A stretch of DNA of 64,000 nt from NCBI GenBank assembly GCA_035524795.1, contig DATKOF010000011.1, forward strand, positions 1-64,000, written 5' to 3'. The translations under genes and the position numbers were made by a program. Numbering within the stretch: the stretch's first letter is position 1; each line of letters begins with the position of its first letter. Source of the DNA: DATKOF01 sp035524795 (GTDB lineage Bacteria > Pseudomonadota > Gammaproteobacteria > Burkholderiales > SG8-41). Under the pieces are notes generated by a model. It was given only the letters and a program-made list of their open reading frames with translations. It searched no databases and was not told the DNA's origin. Shown here piece after piece: positions 51,247 to 62,045 of the stretch.

Positions 51247-51489
51247 ATGGTGCTGCCCGCACAGATCCAGTCCTGCATCGAGCAGGGGCTCGAGTGCACG
51301 TCGTTGCAGGTTACCGGCGACGGCCGCCATTTCGAGGCGATCATCGTCAGCCCGGCATTCCGCGGCATGCGCAGGGTGCAGCAGCATCAGCTGGTCTACC
51401 GTGCGCTCGGCGACCGCATGCGCGACGAAATCCACGCGCTGTCGATGCAGACCTACACGCCGGAAGAGTGGGCGGCGAAACAGTCCTGA
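51247..51489 (+). CDS. ibaG: BolA/IbaG-family protein
   Basis: The 80-aa class II KH-like fold protein contains LQVTGDGRHFEAIIVSPAFRGMRRVQQHQLVYRAL. The invariant His of the family occurs in QQHQLVY, and the N-terminal cysteine pattern GLEC fits IbaG-type partners of monothiol glutaredoxins in Fe-S handling. Its place between mla genes and murA is conserved. Confidence 0.9.
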   Translation: MVLPAQIQSCIEQGLECTSLQVTGDGRHFEAIIVSPAFRGMRRVQQHQLVYRALGDRMRDEIHALSMQTYTPEEWAAKQS

Positions 51490-51499
51490 TATTCCTGCC

Positions 51500-52753
<1,254 letters not shown>

Positions 52754-52820
52754 AGGCGCGGGTGCCGGGAATTCTCCGCCGCGGCGATGTTAAACTAGTC
52801 TGGCATTTACAGGACGCTCC

Positions 52821-53624
52821 ATGCCCTCGGCGAACATCGTTGAAATCGTCAAACTGCGCTTCGGCTATCCGGGCCGGCCGCTGCTGAAGGGTATCGATTT
52901 CACGATCGCGCGCGGCAAGGTGGTCGGCATCATGGGCGCCAGCGGCTGCGGCAAATCGACGCTGCTGCGGCTGATCGGCGGCCAGCTGGTTCCGGCCGGC
53001 GGCCATGTCAGCGTCGACGGCCAGATCGTGCATGAACTGGGGCGCGACGCCCTCTACCGGCTGCGCCGCAAGATGGGGATGCAGTTCCAGATGGGCGGGC
53101 TGCTGACCGATCTGTCGGTGTTCGAGAACATCGCTTTCCAGATGCGCGAACATACCGATCTTCCCGAAACCATGATCCGCGATTTGGTGCTGATGAAGCT
53201 GGCCGCGGTCGGCCTGCTCGGCGCCGATCAACTGATGCCGGCCGAGCTGTCGGGCGGCATGGCGCGCCGCGTCGGACTGGCGCGCGCGATCGCGCTCGAC
53301 CCGATGCTGATCATCTACGATGAACCGTTCGCCGGGCTCGATCCGATTTCATGCAGCGTGATCGGCAACCTGATCCGCAGCCTCAACGATGCGCTCGGCG
53401 TGACGTCGATCGTCGTTTCGTACGATGCGCACGAGACGCTGAAAGTCGTCGACGAGGTCTGCCTGATTTCGGATGGCGTGGTCGCCGCCGCCGGCACTTC
53501 TGCCGAGATGCGTGATTCAAAAGATCCTTTTGTGCGCCAGTTTCTCGACGGTGCGCCCGACGGGCCGGTGCCTTTCCAGTACCCGCATGATCCTTATCAG
53601 GCAGATCTCGGCCTGACCGCGTAG
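52821..53624 (+). CDS. MlaF paralogue lacking the switch-loop histidine
   Basis: The 267-aa ATPase is colinear with MlaF (48219-49022) and has the same length. Walker A GASGCGKST, Q-loop MQFQMGG, signature LSGGMARR and Walker B IIYDEPFAGLDP are intact. The switch position reads VVSYDAHE: Tyr201 replaces the catalytic His202 of MlaF. The tail LDGAPDGPVPFQYPHDPYQADLG resembles the MlaB-binding C-terminus of known MlaF more than that of the first copy. No permease or MCE gene follows; it lies alone between murA and hisG. It may form mixed dimers with MlaF or be a regulatory, ATPase-impaired copy (inference). Confidence 0.85.
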   Translation: MPSANIVEIVKLRFGYPGRPLLKGIDFTIARGKVVGIMGASGCGKSTLLRLIGGQLVPAGGHVSVDGQIVHELGRDALYRLRRKMGMQFQMGGLLTDLSVFENIAFQMREHTDLPETMIRDLVLMKLAAVGLLGADQLMPAELSGGMARRVGLARAIALDPMLIIYDEPFAGLDPISCSVIGNLIRSLNDALGVTSIVVSYDAHETLKVVDEVCLISDGVVAAAGTSAEMRDSKDPFVRQFLDGAPDGPVPFQYPHDPYQADLGLTA

Positions 53625-53743
53625 CGGCGAGTCCGGCGCCGTTCGCCATCGGCGCGGCAGAGCTCCTTGTTTTCATTTGCTTTCCCCGGGTTTGCATCAT
53701 CCTTTGCGGTAGAATGCGCTTTTTGTTTTTGGAGACGCAGCCG

Positions 53744-54379
53744 ATGCTGGGCATCGCGTTGTCGAAGGGGCGCATTCTGGACGAGGCGCTGCCGTTGTTT
53801 GCGGCGGCGGGCATCCGTGCGACCGAAGACCCGGCGGTTTCGCGCCGACTGATCATCGACACCACGCGCCGCGGCGTGCGGCTGATTCTGGTGCGTGCGA
53901 GCGATGTGCCGACCTACGTGCGCTACGGCGCCGCCGATCTCGGCGTCGCCGGCGGCGACGTGCTGATGGAGCAGGGCGGCGACGGCCTGTATCAGCCGCT
54001 CGATCTGGGAATCGCGCACTGCCGGATGATGGTCGCGGTGCGCCGCGGCTTCGATTACCGGCGCGCGGTGCGGCCGGGCGCGCGGCTGCGCGTCGCCACC
54101 AAGTACGTGGAGACCGCGCGCGAGCATTTCGCGGCGAAGGGCGTGCACGTCGACCTGATCAAACTCTACGGTTCGATGGAGCTCGCGCCGCTGACCGGGC
54201 TCGCCGATGCGATCGTCGACCTGGTCAGCAGCGGCGCCACGCTGCGCGCCAACGATCTGGTCGCAGTCGAGGAAATCGCGCCGATCAGCGCGCGGCTGGC
54301 GGTCAACCAGGCCGCGTTCAAGTTGAAGCACGCCGAGATCCGGCCGCTGCTCGACGCGTTGCGCAGGGTGGTCAGTTGA
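53744..54379 (+). CDS. hisG: ATP phosphoribosyltransferase, short (HisZ-dependent) form
   Basis: The 211-aa enzyme catalyses the first step of histidine biosynthesis. MLGIALSKGRILDEALPL, AADLGVAGGDVLME and DLVSSGATLRANDL are diagnostic. It lacks the C-terminal regulatory domain of long HisG, so it needs HisZ, which is not in this window. The GGAGAC ribosome binding site 7 bp upstream fixes the start; a TAGAAT -10-like box lies at 53710. Confidence 0.95.
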   Translation: MLGIALSKGRILDEALPLFAAAGIRATEDPAVSRRLIIDTTRRGVRLILVRASDVPTYVRYGAADLGVAGGDVLMEQGGDGLYQPLDLGIAHCRMMVAVRRGFDYRRAVRPGARLRVATKYVETAREHFAAKGVHVDLIKLYGSMELAPLTGLADAIVDLVSSGATLRANDLVAVEEIAPISARLAVNQAAFKLKHAEIRPLLDALRRVVS

Positions 54380-55674
54380 TCGCGATCAAACGGCTGCGCT
54401 CGGACGCGCCGGATTTCGAGCCGCAGCTGGCGGCGCTGCTTGCGCTCGACGACGCTGCAGACCGGCAGATCGATGCCGCGGCTGCGGCGATCCTCGATGA
54501 CGTCAGGCGCCGCGGCGACGCCGCGGTGCTCGAATACACGCGCCGTTTCGACCGCGTCGAGGCCGCTTCCGTCGCGCAACTTGAAATTCCCGCCGCCGAG
54601 ATGCGGCGCGCCCTCGAACAACTGCCGGCGCCGCAGCGCGCGGCGCTCGAGCAGGCGGCGGCGCGCGTGCGCGGCTATCACGAAAGACAGGTCGCGCAGT
54701 CGTGGCGCTATATCGACGACGACGGCACGCGGCTCGGCCAGCAGGTGACCGCGCTCGACCGCGTCGGCCTCTACGTGCCGGGCGGCAAGGCCGCCTATCC
54801 GTCGTCGGTGCTGATGAACGCGCTGCCGGCCCGCGTCGCCGGCGTCGGCGAGATCGTGATGACGGTGCCGACGCCGGACGGTGAGAGAAATCCGCTGGTA
54901 CTGGCGGCAGCGGCGCTGTGCGGCATCGATCGTGTTTTTGCGATCGGTGGTGCGCAGGCGGTCGGCGCGCTGGCCTACGGCACGGCGACGGTGCCGGCGG
55001 TCGATAAAATCGTCGGCCCCGGCAACGCCTACGTCGCGGCGGCCAAGCGCCGCGTGTTCGGCGCCGTCGGCATCGACATGATTGCAGGCCCTTCGGAAAT
55101 CCTGATCGTCGGTGACGGCAGCGTGGAGCCGGACTGGATCGCGATCGACATGTTCGCCCAGGCCGAACACGACGAGATGGCGCAGGCGATATTGATGTCG
55201 CCGGACGCGGCATACGTCGCGCGCGTGGCAGCGAGCATCGAACGGCTGCTTTCCGATATGCCGCGGCGTGACGTGATCCGCGCCGCGCTGGAGCGGCGCG
55301 GCGCGCTGATCGAAGTGGGCGATCTCGACGAGGCGTGCGCGCTCGTCAACCGGATCGCGCCCGAGCACCTCGAACTCGCGGTCGCCGACCCCGAGCCGCT
55401 GCTGGAAAAAATCCGCCACGCCGGCGCGATCTTCCTCGGCGGCTATACTTCGGAGGCGCTCGGCGACTACTGCGCCGGCCCCAATCACGTGCTGCCGACG
55501 GCGCGCAGCGCGCGCTTTTCGTCGCCGCTCGGCGTCTACGATTTCCAGAAACGCTCGAGCGTGATAGCGGTGTCGCGGCAGGGCGCGCAAAAGCTCGGCG
55601 CGGTCGCCGCCGAACTTGCGCGCGGCGAAGGCTTGTCCGCGCACGCGCTGGCCGCGGAATACCGGATGAAATAG
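54376..55674 (+). CDS. hisD: Histidinol dehydrogenase
   Basis: The 432-aa zinc enzyme oxidises L-histidinol to L-histidine in two NAD-dependent steps. VDKIVGPGNAYVAAAKR, DMIAGPSEILIV, DMFAQAEHDEMAQ and the catalytic Glu-His pair in RIAPEHLEL are all present. A TTG start overlaps the hisG stop (TTGA). Confidence 0.96.
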   Translation: MIAIKRLRSDAPDFEPQLAALLALDDAADRQIDAAAAAILDDVRRRGDAAVLEYTRRFDRVEAASVAQLEIPAAEMRRALEQLPAPQRAALEQAAARVRGYHERQVAQSWRYIDDDGTRLGQQVTALDRVGLYVPGGKAAYPSSVLMNALPARVAGVGEIVMTVPTPDGERNPLVLAAAALCGIDRVFAIGGAQAVGALAYGTATVPAVDKIVGPGNAYVAAAKRRVFGAVGIDMIAGPSEILIVGDGSVEPDWIAIDMFAQAEHDEMAQAILMSPDAAYVARVAASIERLLSDMPRRDVIRAALERRGALIEVGDLDEACALVNRIAPEHLELAVADPEPLLEKIRHAGAIFLGGYTSEALGDYCAGPNHVLPTARSARFSSPLGVYDFQKRSSVIAVSRQGAQKLGAVAAELARGEGLSAHALAAEYRMK

Positions 55675-55776
55675 CCGCTGTCGAGCCGCGCGCGAGCGCA
55701 GCGGGAGCGGGCCAGGGACGATGGTCCGCGTTCATCGCCGCCGATCCGCGATCAAAACCGCTGAATTCATCCGCCC

Positions 55777-56850
55777 ATGCCGCAGACACCCGACGATATC
55801 ATCCGCGACGAAATCCGCGCGCTGACCGCGTATCACGTGGCGGACGCCGCCGGCATGGTCAAGCTCGACGCGATGGAAAATCCCTATCCGTTGCCGCCCG
55901 CGCTGCGCGATGAAATCGCCGCCTGCGCCAGGGATGCAGCGCTGAACCGCTATCCCGATCCCGGCGCGCGCGAGCTGAAGGCGTGCCTGCGCGAAACCAT
56001 GCAGGCGCCGGCCGGCATGGATCTGGTGCTGGGCAACGGCTCCGACGAGCTGATCCAGATGCTGGCGCTGGCGGTCGCTCGGCCGGGCGCCGCGATGCTG
56101 GGCTGCGAGCCGTCGTTTGCGATGTTCCGGATGATCGCGGTGTGCGCCGGATTACGCTACGTCGGCGTGTCGCTGACCGCGCGTTTCGCGCTCGATGTGC
56201 CGGCGATGCTGGCGGCGATCGAAACGCACCGTCCGGCCCTGATCTTCATCGCCTATCCCAACAATCCGACCGGCAATCTGTTCGACGCCGCGGCGCTGGA
56301 ACGCGTGATCGCCGCTGCGCCGGGCCTCGTCGTGATCGACGAAGCCTATCACGCATTCGCCGGCAGGAGCTTCATGCCGCGTTTGGCCGAATTTCCCAAT
56401 CTGCTGGTGATGCGCACGGTCTCCAAACTCGGGCTCGCCGGCCTGCGCCTGGGACTGCTTGCCGGCCGCGCAGAATGGCTGCGCCACGTCGACAAATTGC
56501 GCTTACCGTATAATGTCGGTGTGCTGACACAGCGGATCGCGGTGGCGGTATTACGGCATCACGCGGTGCTTGACGAGCAGGCAGCCGCGATCAGGGCCGC
56601 GCGCGCGCAACTGCTGCGTGAACTGCGGCGGATGACCGCAGTGGAGGCCTACGACAGCGATGCCAATTTCATTTTATTCAGGGTGGCCGACGCGAACCGG
56701 ACATTCGACGGGTTAAGGGCGCGTGGGGTGTTGATCAAGAACCTGCACGGCGCGCATCCGCTGCTGGCGGAATGTCTGCGCGTGACGGTCGGTACCGCGG
56801 GTGAAAACGCGCGCTTCCTCGAAGCGCTGGCGGCGACCCGGAATTCCTGA
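55777..56850 (+). CDS. hisC: Histidinol-phosphate aminotransferase
   Basis: The 357-aa PLP enzyme converts imidazole-acetol phosphate to histidinol phosphate. KLDAMENPYPLP, GNGSDELIQML, AYPNNPTGN, VVIDEAYHAF and the PLP lysine in RTVSKLGLAGLRLG are visible. About 100 bp of GC-rich sequence without features separates it from hisD. Confidence 0.95.
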   Translation: MPQTPDDIIRDEIRALTAYHVADAAGMVKLDAMENPYPLPPALRDEIAACARDAALNRYPDPGARELKACLRETMQAPAGMDLVLGNGSDELIQMLALAVARPGAAMLGCEPSFAMFRMIAVCAGLRYVGVSLTARFALDVPAMLAAIETHRPALIFIAYPNNPTGNLFDAAALERVIAAAPGLVVIDEAYHAFAGRSFMPRLAEFPNLLVMRTVSKLGLAGLRLGLLAGRAEWLRHVDKLRLPYNVGVLTQRIAVAVLRHHAVLDEQAAAIRAARAQLLRELRRMTAVEAYDSDANFILFRVADANRTFDGLRARGVLIKNLHGAHPLLAECLRVTVGTAGENARFLEALAATRNS

Positions 56851-56877
56851 TCCCGGACTCGTACTACCTCTACTGCG

Positions 56878-57465
<588 letters not shown>

Positions 57466-57485
57466 GCCGCGTACGGTACTGACCG

Positions 57486-58166
57486 ATGGATATCGCTGTC
57501 GTCGATTACGGGATGGGCAACCTGCGCTCGGTGGCAAAGGCGCTCGAACACGTCGCGCCGCAGCTGAAAATCGTCGTCACCGACGATCCCGATGCGGTGC
57601 GCCGCGCCGCGCGCGTGGTGTTTCCGGGGCAGGGCGCGATGCCCGACTGCATGCGCGAAATGGACGCGCGTGGCCTGCGTCCGGCGGTGCTCGACGCCGC
57701 CCGCCGCAAGCCGTTTCTCGGCATCTGCATCGGACTGCAGATGCTGTTCGAGCGCAGCGAGGAGGGCGATACCCCGGGCCTGTCCGTGCTGCGCGGGCGG
57801 GTGCGGCGCTTTGCCGATGGGATGATCGACGCCGGCGGCGCGCGGCTGAAGGTGCCGCACATAGGATGGAATCAGGTATGGCAGACTGCGCCCCATCCAT
57901 TGTGGAGCGGAATCGAGGACGGCAGCCGGTTCTATTTCGTGCACAGCTACTACGTCGATCCCGCCGATTCCGCGTCGATCGCCGGCGCCAGCGATTATCC
58001 GGGCCGCTTCGCCTGCGCGATCGCGCGCAACAACCTGTTCGCGGTGCAATTCCACCCCGAAAAAAGCGATCGCGCAGGGCTGCAGTTGCTGTCCAATTTT
58101 GCCGGCTGGCAACCGGCGGCGGCCAGCGGCACCCGGCAAGCCGAGGCGGTTGAGCGATCTGCGTGA
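57486..58166 (+). CDS. hisH: Imidazole glycerol phosphate synthase, glutaminase subunit
   Basis: The 226-aa class I amidotransferase supplies ammonia to HisF. Catalytic Cys in FLGICIGLQMLFE and His/Glu in VQFHPEKS are present; NLRSVAKALEH is typical of the N-terminus. About 14 extra residues of low conservation end the protein. Confidence 0.96.
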   Translation: MDIAVVDYGMGNLRSVAKALEHVAPQLKIVVTDDPDAVRRAARVVFPGQGAMPDCMREMDARGLRPAVLDAARRKPFLGICIGLQMLFERSEEGDTPGLSVLRGRVRRFADGMIDAGGARLKVPHIGWNQVWQTAPHPLWSGIEDGSRFYFVHSYYVDPADSASIAGASDYPGRFACAIARNNLFAVQFHPEKSDRAGLQLLSNFAGWQPAAASGTRQAEAVERSA

Positions 58167-58179
58167 CGTGTAGTATGAT
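58150..58179 (+). promoter_or_regulatory. Candidate internal promoter before hisA
   Basis: TTGAGC (58150-58155), an 18-bp spacer and TATGAT (58174-58179) lie across the hisH stop, 118 bp upstream of hisA. The 131-bp gap after hisH, unusual in an otherwise tight operon, fits a secondary promoter for hisAFIE-tat. Confidence 0.5.
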
Positions 58180-58297
58180 GATTTCGTCGGTTCAGAATCC
58201 ATCATTTCCCCTTCGGCCAGCCACTTTTCTATCGCATCTCTGCGCGCGTGTCGCGCCGTGAATCCCGTTTAATCCCGTTGAACCGCCATCGCGCAGC

Positions 58298-59068
58298 ATG
58301 CTGATTATTCCTGCGATCGACCTCAAGGACGGCAAGTGTGTGCGCCTGAAGCAGGGTGCCATGGACGATGCCACCGTCTTTTCCGAAGATCCGGGCGCGC
58401 TGGCCGCGCACTGGGTCGAGTCCGGCGCGCGGCGGTTGCACGTGGTCGATCTCAATGGCGCGGCCGCCGGCCGGCCGAAGAACGAGGCCGCGATCAGGAT
58501 GATCGTGGACGCGGTCGGCGGGCGCATTCCGATCCAGCTGGGCGGCGGCATCCGCGATCTCGACACCATCGAGCGCTATCTCGACCACGGCATCGGCTAC
58601 GTGATCATCGGCACCGCAGCGGTCAAGACCCCCGGTTTCCTGCATGACGCATGCACGGCGTTTACCGGACACGTGATGGTGGCGCTCGACGCCAAGGAAG
58701 GTAAGGTCGCAGTCGACGGCTGGTCGAAGATGACCGGTCACGATGTGATCGATCTCGCCAAAAAATTCCAGGATTACGGCGTCGAGGCGATCATCTACAC
58801 CGACATCGGGCGCGACGGCATGTTGACCGGCATCAATATCGAAGCGACCGTCGAGCTGGCGCGCCACATCACCACGCCGATCATCGCCAGCGGCGGACTG
58901 ACCGATCTCGAAGATGTCAAGGCCCTGTGCAAGGTCGAATCCGAGGGCATCATCGGTGCGATCACTGGCCGCGCGGTTTATCAGGGCACCGTCGATTTTG
59001 CCGCGGCACAGAAGCTGGCCGACAAGCTGGCCAAGAAAAAGGGTTCAGGATCGGGGATCGAGGATTGA
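58298..59068 (+). CDS. hisA: Phosphoribosylformimino-5-aminoimidazole carboxamide ribotide isomerase
   Basis: The 256-aa TIM barrel begins LIIPAIDLKDGKCVRL (catalytic Asp in AIDLK) and contains VVDLNGA, IPIQLGGGIRD and YTDIGRDGMLTGIN with the second Asp. The last residues (KKKGSGSGIED) are encoded by a GGATCGGGGATCGAGGATT-type intergenic repeat, so the natural end may have been extended. Confidence 0.95.
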   Translation: MLIIPAIDLKDGKCVRLKQGAMDDATVFSEDPGALAAHWVESGARRLHVVDLNGAAAGRPKNEAAIRMIVDAVGGRIPIQLGGGIRDLDTIERYLDHGIGYVIIGTAAVKTPGFLHDACTAFTGHVMVALDAKEGKVAVDGWSKMTGHDVIDLAKKFQDYGVEAIIYTDIGRDGMLTGINIEATVELARHITTPIIASGGLTDLEDVKALCKVESEGIIGAITGRAVYQGTVDFAAAQKLADKLAKKKGSGSGIED

Positions 59069-59093
59069 GGAACTTGCTGAACCCTGAATCCTG

Positions 59094-59861
59094 ATGCTGG
59101 CCAAGCGCATCATCCCGTGCCTCGACGTGACCGCAGGGCGCGTCGTCAAGGGCGTCAATTTCGCCGGTTTGCGCGACGCCGGCGATCCGGTCGAGGTCGC
59201 GCGCCGCTACGGCGAGCAGGGCGCCGACGAGCTTGCGTTTCTCGACATCACGGCGAGCAGCGACGGGCGCGATCTGATTCTGCCGGCGATCGAGGCGGTC
59301 GCGGCACAGGTGTTCATTCCGCTGACCGTCGGCGGCGGCGTGCGTTCGGTGAACGACGTACGGCGACTGCTCAACGCCGGCGCCGACAAGGTCAGCATCA
59401 ATACTGCGGCGGTGCAGAATCCGCAGTTGGTGGTCGACGCCACCGCGCGCTTCGGCGCCCAATGCATCGTCGTTGCGATCGATGCCAAACGCGCCGCCGG
59501 TCCCGGCCCTCTGCGCTGGGAAGTCCATACCCATGGCGGGCGCACCGCGACCGGCCTCGATGCCGTCGAATGGGGGCGCCGTATGCAGCGCGCCGGTGCC
59601 GGCGAAATCCTGCTGACCAGCATGGACCGCGATGGCACGCGCCAGGGGTTCGATCTCGAACTGACGCGCGCGTTCTGCAACGGGCTCGACATACCGGTGA
59701 TCGCAAGCGGGGGGGTCGGCAACCTGCAGCATCTGGTCGATGGCATTCTGCTCGGGCACGCAGATGCGGTGCTGGCCGCCAGCATTTTCCATTATGGCGA
59801 ATATACGGTGCAGCAGGCCAAGCAGTTGATGGCGCAATGCGGCATCGAAATCAGGCAATGA
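59094..59861 (+). CDS. hisF: Imidazole glycerol phosphate synthase, cyclase subunit
   Basis: The 255-aa TIM barrel contains IIPCLDVTAGRVVKGVNF, ELAFLDITAS, IPLTVGGGVRS, NTAAVQNP and LTSMDRDGTRQGFD with both catalytic Asp residues. It works with HisH to make imidazole glycerol phosphate and AICAR. Confidence 0.96.
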   Translation: MLAKRIIPCLDVTAGRVVKGVNFAGLRDAGDPVEVARRYGEQGADELAFLDITASSDGRDLILPAIEAVAAQVFIPLTVGGGVRSVNDVRRLLNAGADKVSINTAAVQNPQLVVDATARFGAQCIVVAIDAKRAAGPGPLRWEVHTHGGRTATGLDAVEWGRRMQRAGAGEILLTSMDRDGTRQGFDLELTRAFCNGLDIPVIASGGVGNLQHLVDGILLGHADAVLAASIFHYGEYTVQQAKQLMAQCGIEIRQ

Positions 59862-59894
59862 AGCAGCGGGCGGGACAGGCGTAGAATCGGGAAT

Positions 59895-60284
59895 ATGTCC
59901 GAAAACTGGGTGAACAAAGTGAACTGGTCGCAGGATGGCCTGGTGCCCGCGATTGCGCAGGAAGCCGGCAGCGGGAGAATTCTGACGCTGGCGTGGATGA
60001 ATCGGGATGCGCTGACGCGCACCGCGCAGACTGGCGAGGCGCACTACTGGTCGCGCTCGCGCCGGAAAATCTGGCGTAAGGGTGAAGAGTCGGGCCATGT
60101 ACAGCGGGTGAAAAACATCCGTCTTGACTGTGACGACGACGCGATTCTGCTCGAGGTCGAACAGATCGGCGGCATTGCCTGCCACACCGGCCGGCACAGC
60201 TGCTTTTTCCAGTTGCTGAAGAACGGCGAGTGGGTCGTGACGGATGCCGTGTTGAAGGACCCGCGGGAGATTTACCGGAAATGA
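59895..60284 (+). CDS. hisI: Phosphoribosyl-AMP cyclohydrolase
   Basis: The 129-aa zinc enzyme opens the purine ring of PR-AMP. LTLAWMNRDAL, AHYWSRSRRKIWRKGEESGH (key YWSRSR..LW.KGE.SGH), RLDCDDDAILLEVEQ and ACHTGRHSCFF with the metal-binding Asp/Cys residues are conserved. It is a stand-alone HisI rather than a HisIE fusion. It overlaps hisE by 4 bp. Confidence 0.95.
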   Translation: MSENWVNKVNWSQDGLVPAIAQEAGSGRILTLAWMNRDALTRTAQTGEAHYWSRSRRKIWRKGEESGHVQRVKNIRLDCDDDAILLEVEQIGGIACHTGRHSCFFQLLKNGEWVVTDAVLKDPREIYRK

Positions 60285-60601
60285 GCGACGCGGAGATATT
60301 GCGGCGATTGTCGGAAACCATCGCCGCGCGCAGGGGCGCGGATGCAGAGAGTTCCTATGTTGCGAAATTGTTCGACAAGGGACACGAGGCGATACTGAAG
60401 AAGGTGGCCGAAGAATCCGCGGAAACCCTGCTGGCGGCCAAGGACGGTGATAAACTGCACCTGATACGTGAAACCGCCGATTTGTGGTTTCATTGTCTTG
60501 TGTTGCTGGCTTGGCATGGGGCGGCGGCCGATGACGTATTGAAGGAACTGCAGCGGCGCGAAGGTGTCTCCGGCCTCGCGGAAAAGGCTGCGCGCAGATA
60601 A
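60281..60601 (+). CDS. hisE: Phosphoribosyl-ATP pyrophosphatase
   Basis: The 106-aa MazG-like helical protein contains SYVAKLFDKGHEAILKKVAEESAETLLAAK (key KVAEE..E..LA.K), ETADLWFHCLVLLA. The start MSDAEILRRL follows the ATGA overlap with hisI. It completes the his cluster; only hisZ and a histidinol phosphatase are missing here. Confidence 0.94.
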   Translation: MSDAEILRRLSETIAARRGADAESSYVAKLFDKGHEAILKKVAEESAETLLAAKDGDKLHLIRETADLWFHCLVLLAWHGAAADDVLKELQRREGVSGLAEKAARR

Positions 60602-60629
60602 TGCGGTGCGGCGCATCAGAGGAGCGATT

Positions 60630-60851
60630 ATGGGATCTCTCAGCATCTGGCACTGGCTGATCGTGTTGCTGGTCATCGTACTGATCTTCGGCACCAGGAA
60701 GCTGCGCAATATCGGTTCCGATCTTGGCGGGGCGGTGCGCGGATTCAAGGAAGGGTTGCATGGTGAAGACAGCAAACAGGGCACGCCACCGACCACGACT
60801 GCGGGCCGCACCATCGAGGGCGAGGCCGGCAAGGAAAATTCCAAGACATGA
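60630..60851 (+). CDS. tatA: Sec-independent protein translocase TatA
   Basis: The 73-aa protein has the N-terminal transmembrane helix SIWHWLIVLLVIVLIFGT, the FGTRKLRNIGSDLG hinge, an amphipathic helix and a short charged tail. It polymerises into the pore of the Tat pathway for folded proteins. The GAGGAG ribosome binding site fixes the start. Confidence 0.95.
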   Translation: MGSLSIWHWLIVLLVIVLIFGTRKLRNIGSDLGGAVRGFKEGLHGEDSKQGTPPTTTAGRTIEGEAGKENSKT

Positions 60852-60930
60852 AGCGCAGGCGCAGAACCGGCGGTGACGGAAAAAGACATCATCGTTTCGC
60901 CCGGCCGCCGGCAGCTACCTGCGATTTCTC

Positions 60931-61275
60931 ATGTTCGACATCAGCTTTTCGGAACTCGTCGTCATAGCGGTCGTGGCGTTGATTGTCGTCGGCCCGGAAC
61001 GATTGCCGACAGTCGCGCGTACTTGCGGCCGCCTGTTCGCGCGCGCGCGGCGCTGCATCATAGAAATCAAGACCGACATCGCGCGCGAAATCGAGATTGA
61101 AGAGCTGGAGCGCGCCCGCGGGGGCTTCAAGGCGGGAGTGCATTCTGTGGAGCAGGCCGCGGCACGGGAAACCGACGCCGCGCGCAGGCACCTCGAAGAC
61201 ATCGTTGCTGCGGCAGGGCCTTCAAGATCCGCACCGACGGATGAACCGGCGAAACCTGCCCGCAAGCAGGTTTGA
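60931..61275 (+). CDS. tatB: Sec-independent protein translocase TatB
   Basis: The 114-aa protein begins MFDISFSELVVIAVVALIVVG followed by PERLPTVART, the TatB signature with Glu8 and the PERLP hinge, then a long amphipathic helix. TatB joins TatC in the twin-arginine signal receptor. Confidence 0.95.
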   Translation: MFDISFSELVVIAVVALIVVGPERLPTVARTCGRLFARARRCIIEIKTDIAREIEIEELERARGGFKAGVHSVEQAAARETDAARRHLEDIVAAAGPSRSAPTDEPAKPARKQV

Positions 61276-61295
61276 TATTGCGTCGCCCGAGTGGC

Positions 61296-62045
61296 ATGCA
61301 GCAGGACACGTTTATCTCCCATCTGATCGAACTGCGTAGAAGGCTGCTGCGCTCCATTTTTGCGGTGCTGCTGGTGTTCCTCTGCCTGCTGCCGTGGGCA
61401 AAGGAATTGTACGCCCTGCTCGCGCATCCCCTGCTGGCGGCCCTGCCGCAGGGCGGTCGCATGATAGCGACCGACGTGGTGGGGGTGTTTCTGGTGCCGC
61501 TCAAGGTGGCGCTGCTGAGCGCGCTTTTGATCGCGCTGCCTTATGTGCTGTATCAGATATGGGCATTCGTGGCGCCGGGGCTGTATGCGCACGAAAAGCG
61601 CTTGGTGTTTCCATTGGTGGCCGCGAGTATGCTGCTGTTTCTGGTCGGGATGGCCTTCGCCTATTTTCTGGTGTTTCCGCTGGTGTTTCGCTTCATGGCG
61701 TCAATCGCGCCCGAAGGTGTCGCCTGGATGACGGATATCGACAAATATCTGAGTTTTACGCTGGCGATGTTCATCGCATTCGGCGTGACGTTCGAAGTGC
61801 CGGTCGTAATTGTGGTGTTGGTGTACATGGGCGTTGTCAGCGTTGAAAAACTGCGTGACAGCCGGCCGTACATCGTGGTCGGCGCATTTGTGGTCGGCGC
61901 GGTTTTTACCCCACCCGACGTGGTTTCGCAATTGATGCTCGCGGTCCCGTTGTGGCTGCTTTACGAAATCGGCATCATCGTCGCAAGCTTTATCAGCGTG
62001 CGCCGGAGCGCCGCATCCACAACCCGCCCCGCTGACATCGACTAA
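61296..62045 (+). CDS. tatC: Sec-independent protein translocase TatC
   Basis: The 249-aa protein has six transmembrane segments. TFISHLIELRRRLLRSI (conserved Glu), LYALLAHPLLAALP, FVAPGLYAHEKR (key FV.PGLY..EKR) and FGVTFEVPVV are diagnostic. ATG 61296 was chosen since MQQDTFISHL matches homologues; a TTG at 61272 overlapping the tatB stop (TTGA) is a real alternative because such overlaps are common here. Its stop overlaps the convergent protease gene. Confidence 0.94.
   Translation: MQQDTFISHLIELRRRLLRSIFAVLLVFLCLLPWAKELYALLAHPLLAALPQGGRMIATDVVGVFLVPLKVALLSALLIALPYVLYQIWAFVAPGLYAHEKRLVFPLVAASMLLFLVGMAFAYFLVFPLVFRFMASIAPEGVAWMTDIDKYLSFTLAMFIAFGVTFEVPVVIVVLVYMGVVSVEKLRDSRPYIVVGAFVVGAVFTPPDVVSQLMLAVPLWLLYEIGIIVASFISVRRSAASTTRPADID

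Noticed and set aside
58962..60761. Minus-strand frame across hisF, hisI and hisE
   Set aside because: It covers three well-supported his genes on the other strand and has no recognisable domain.
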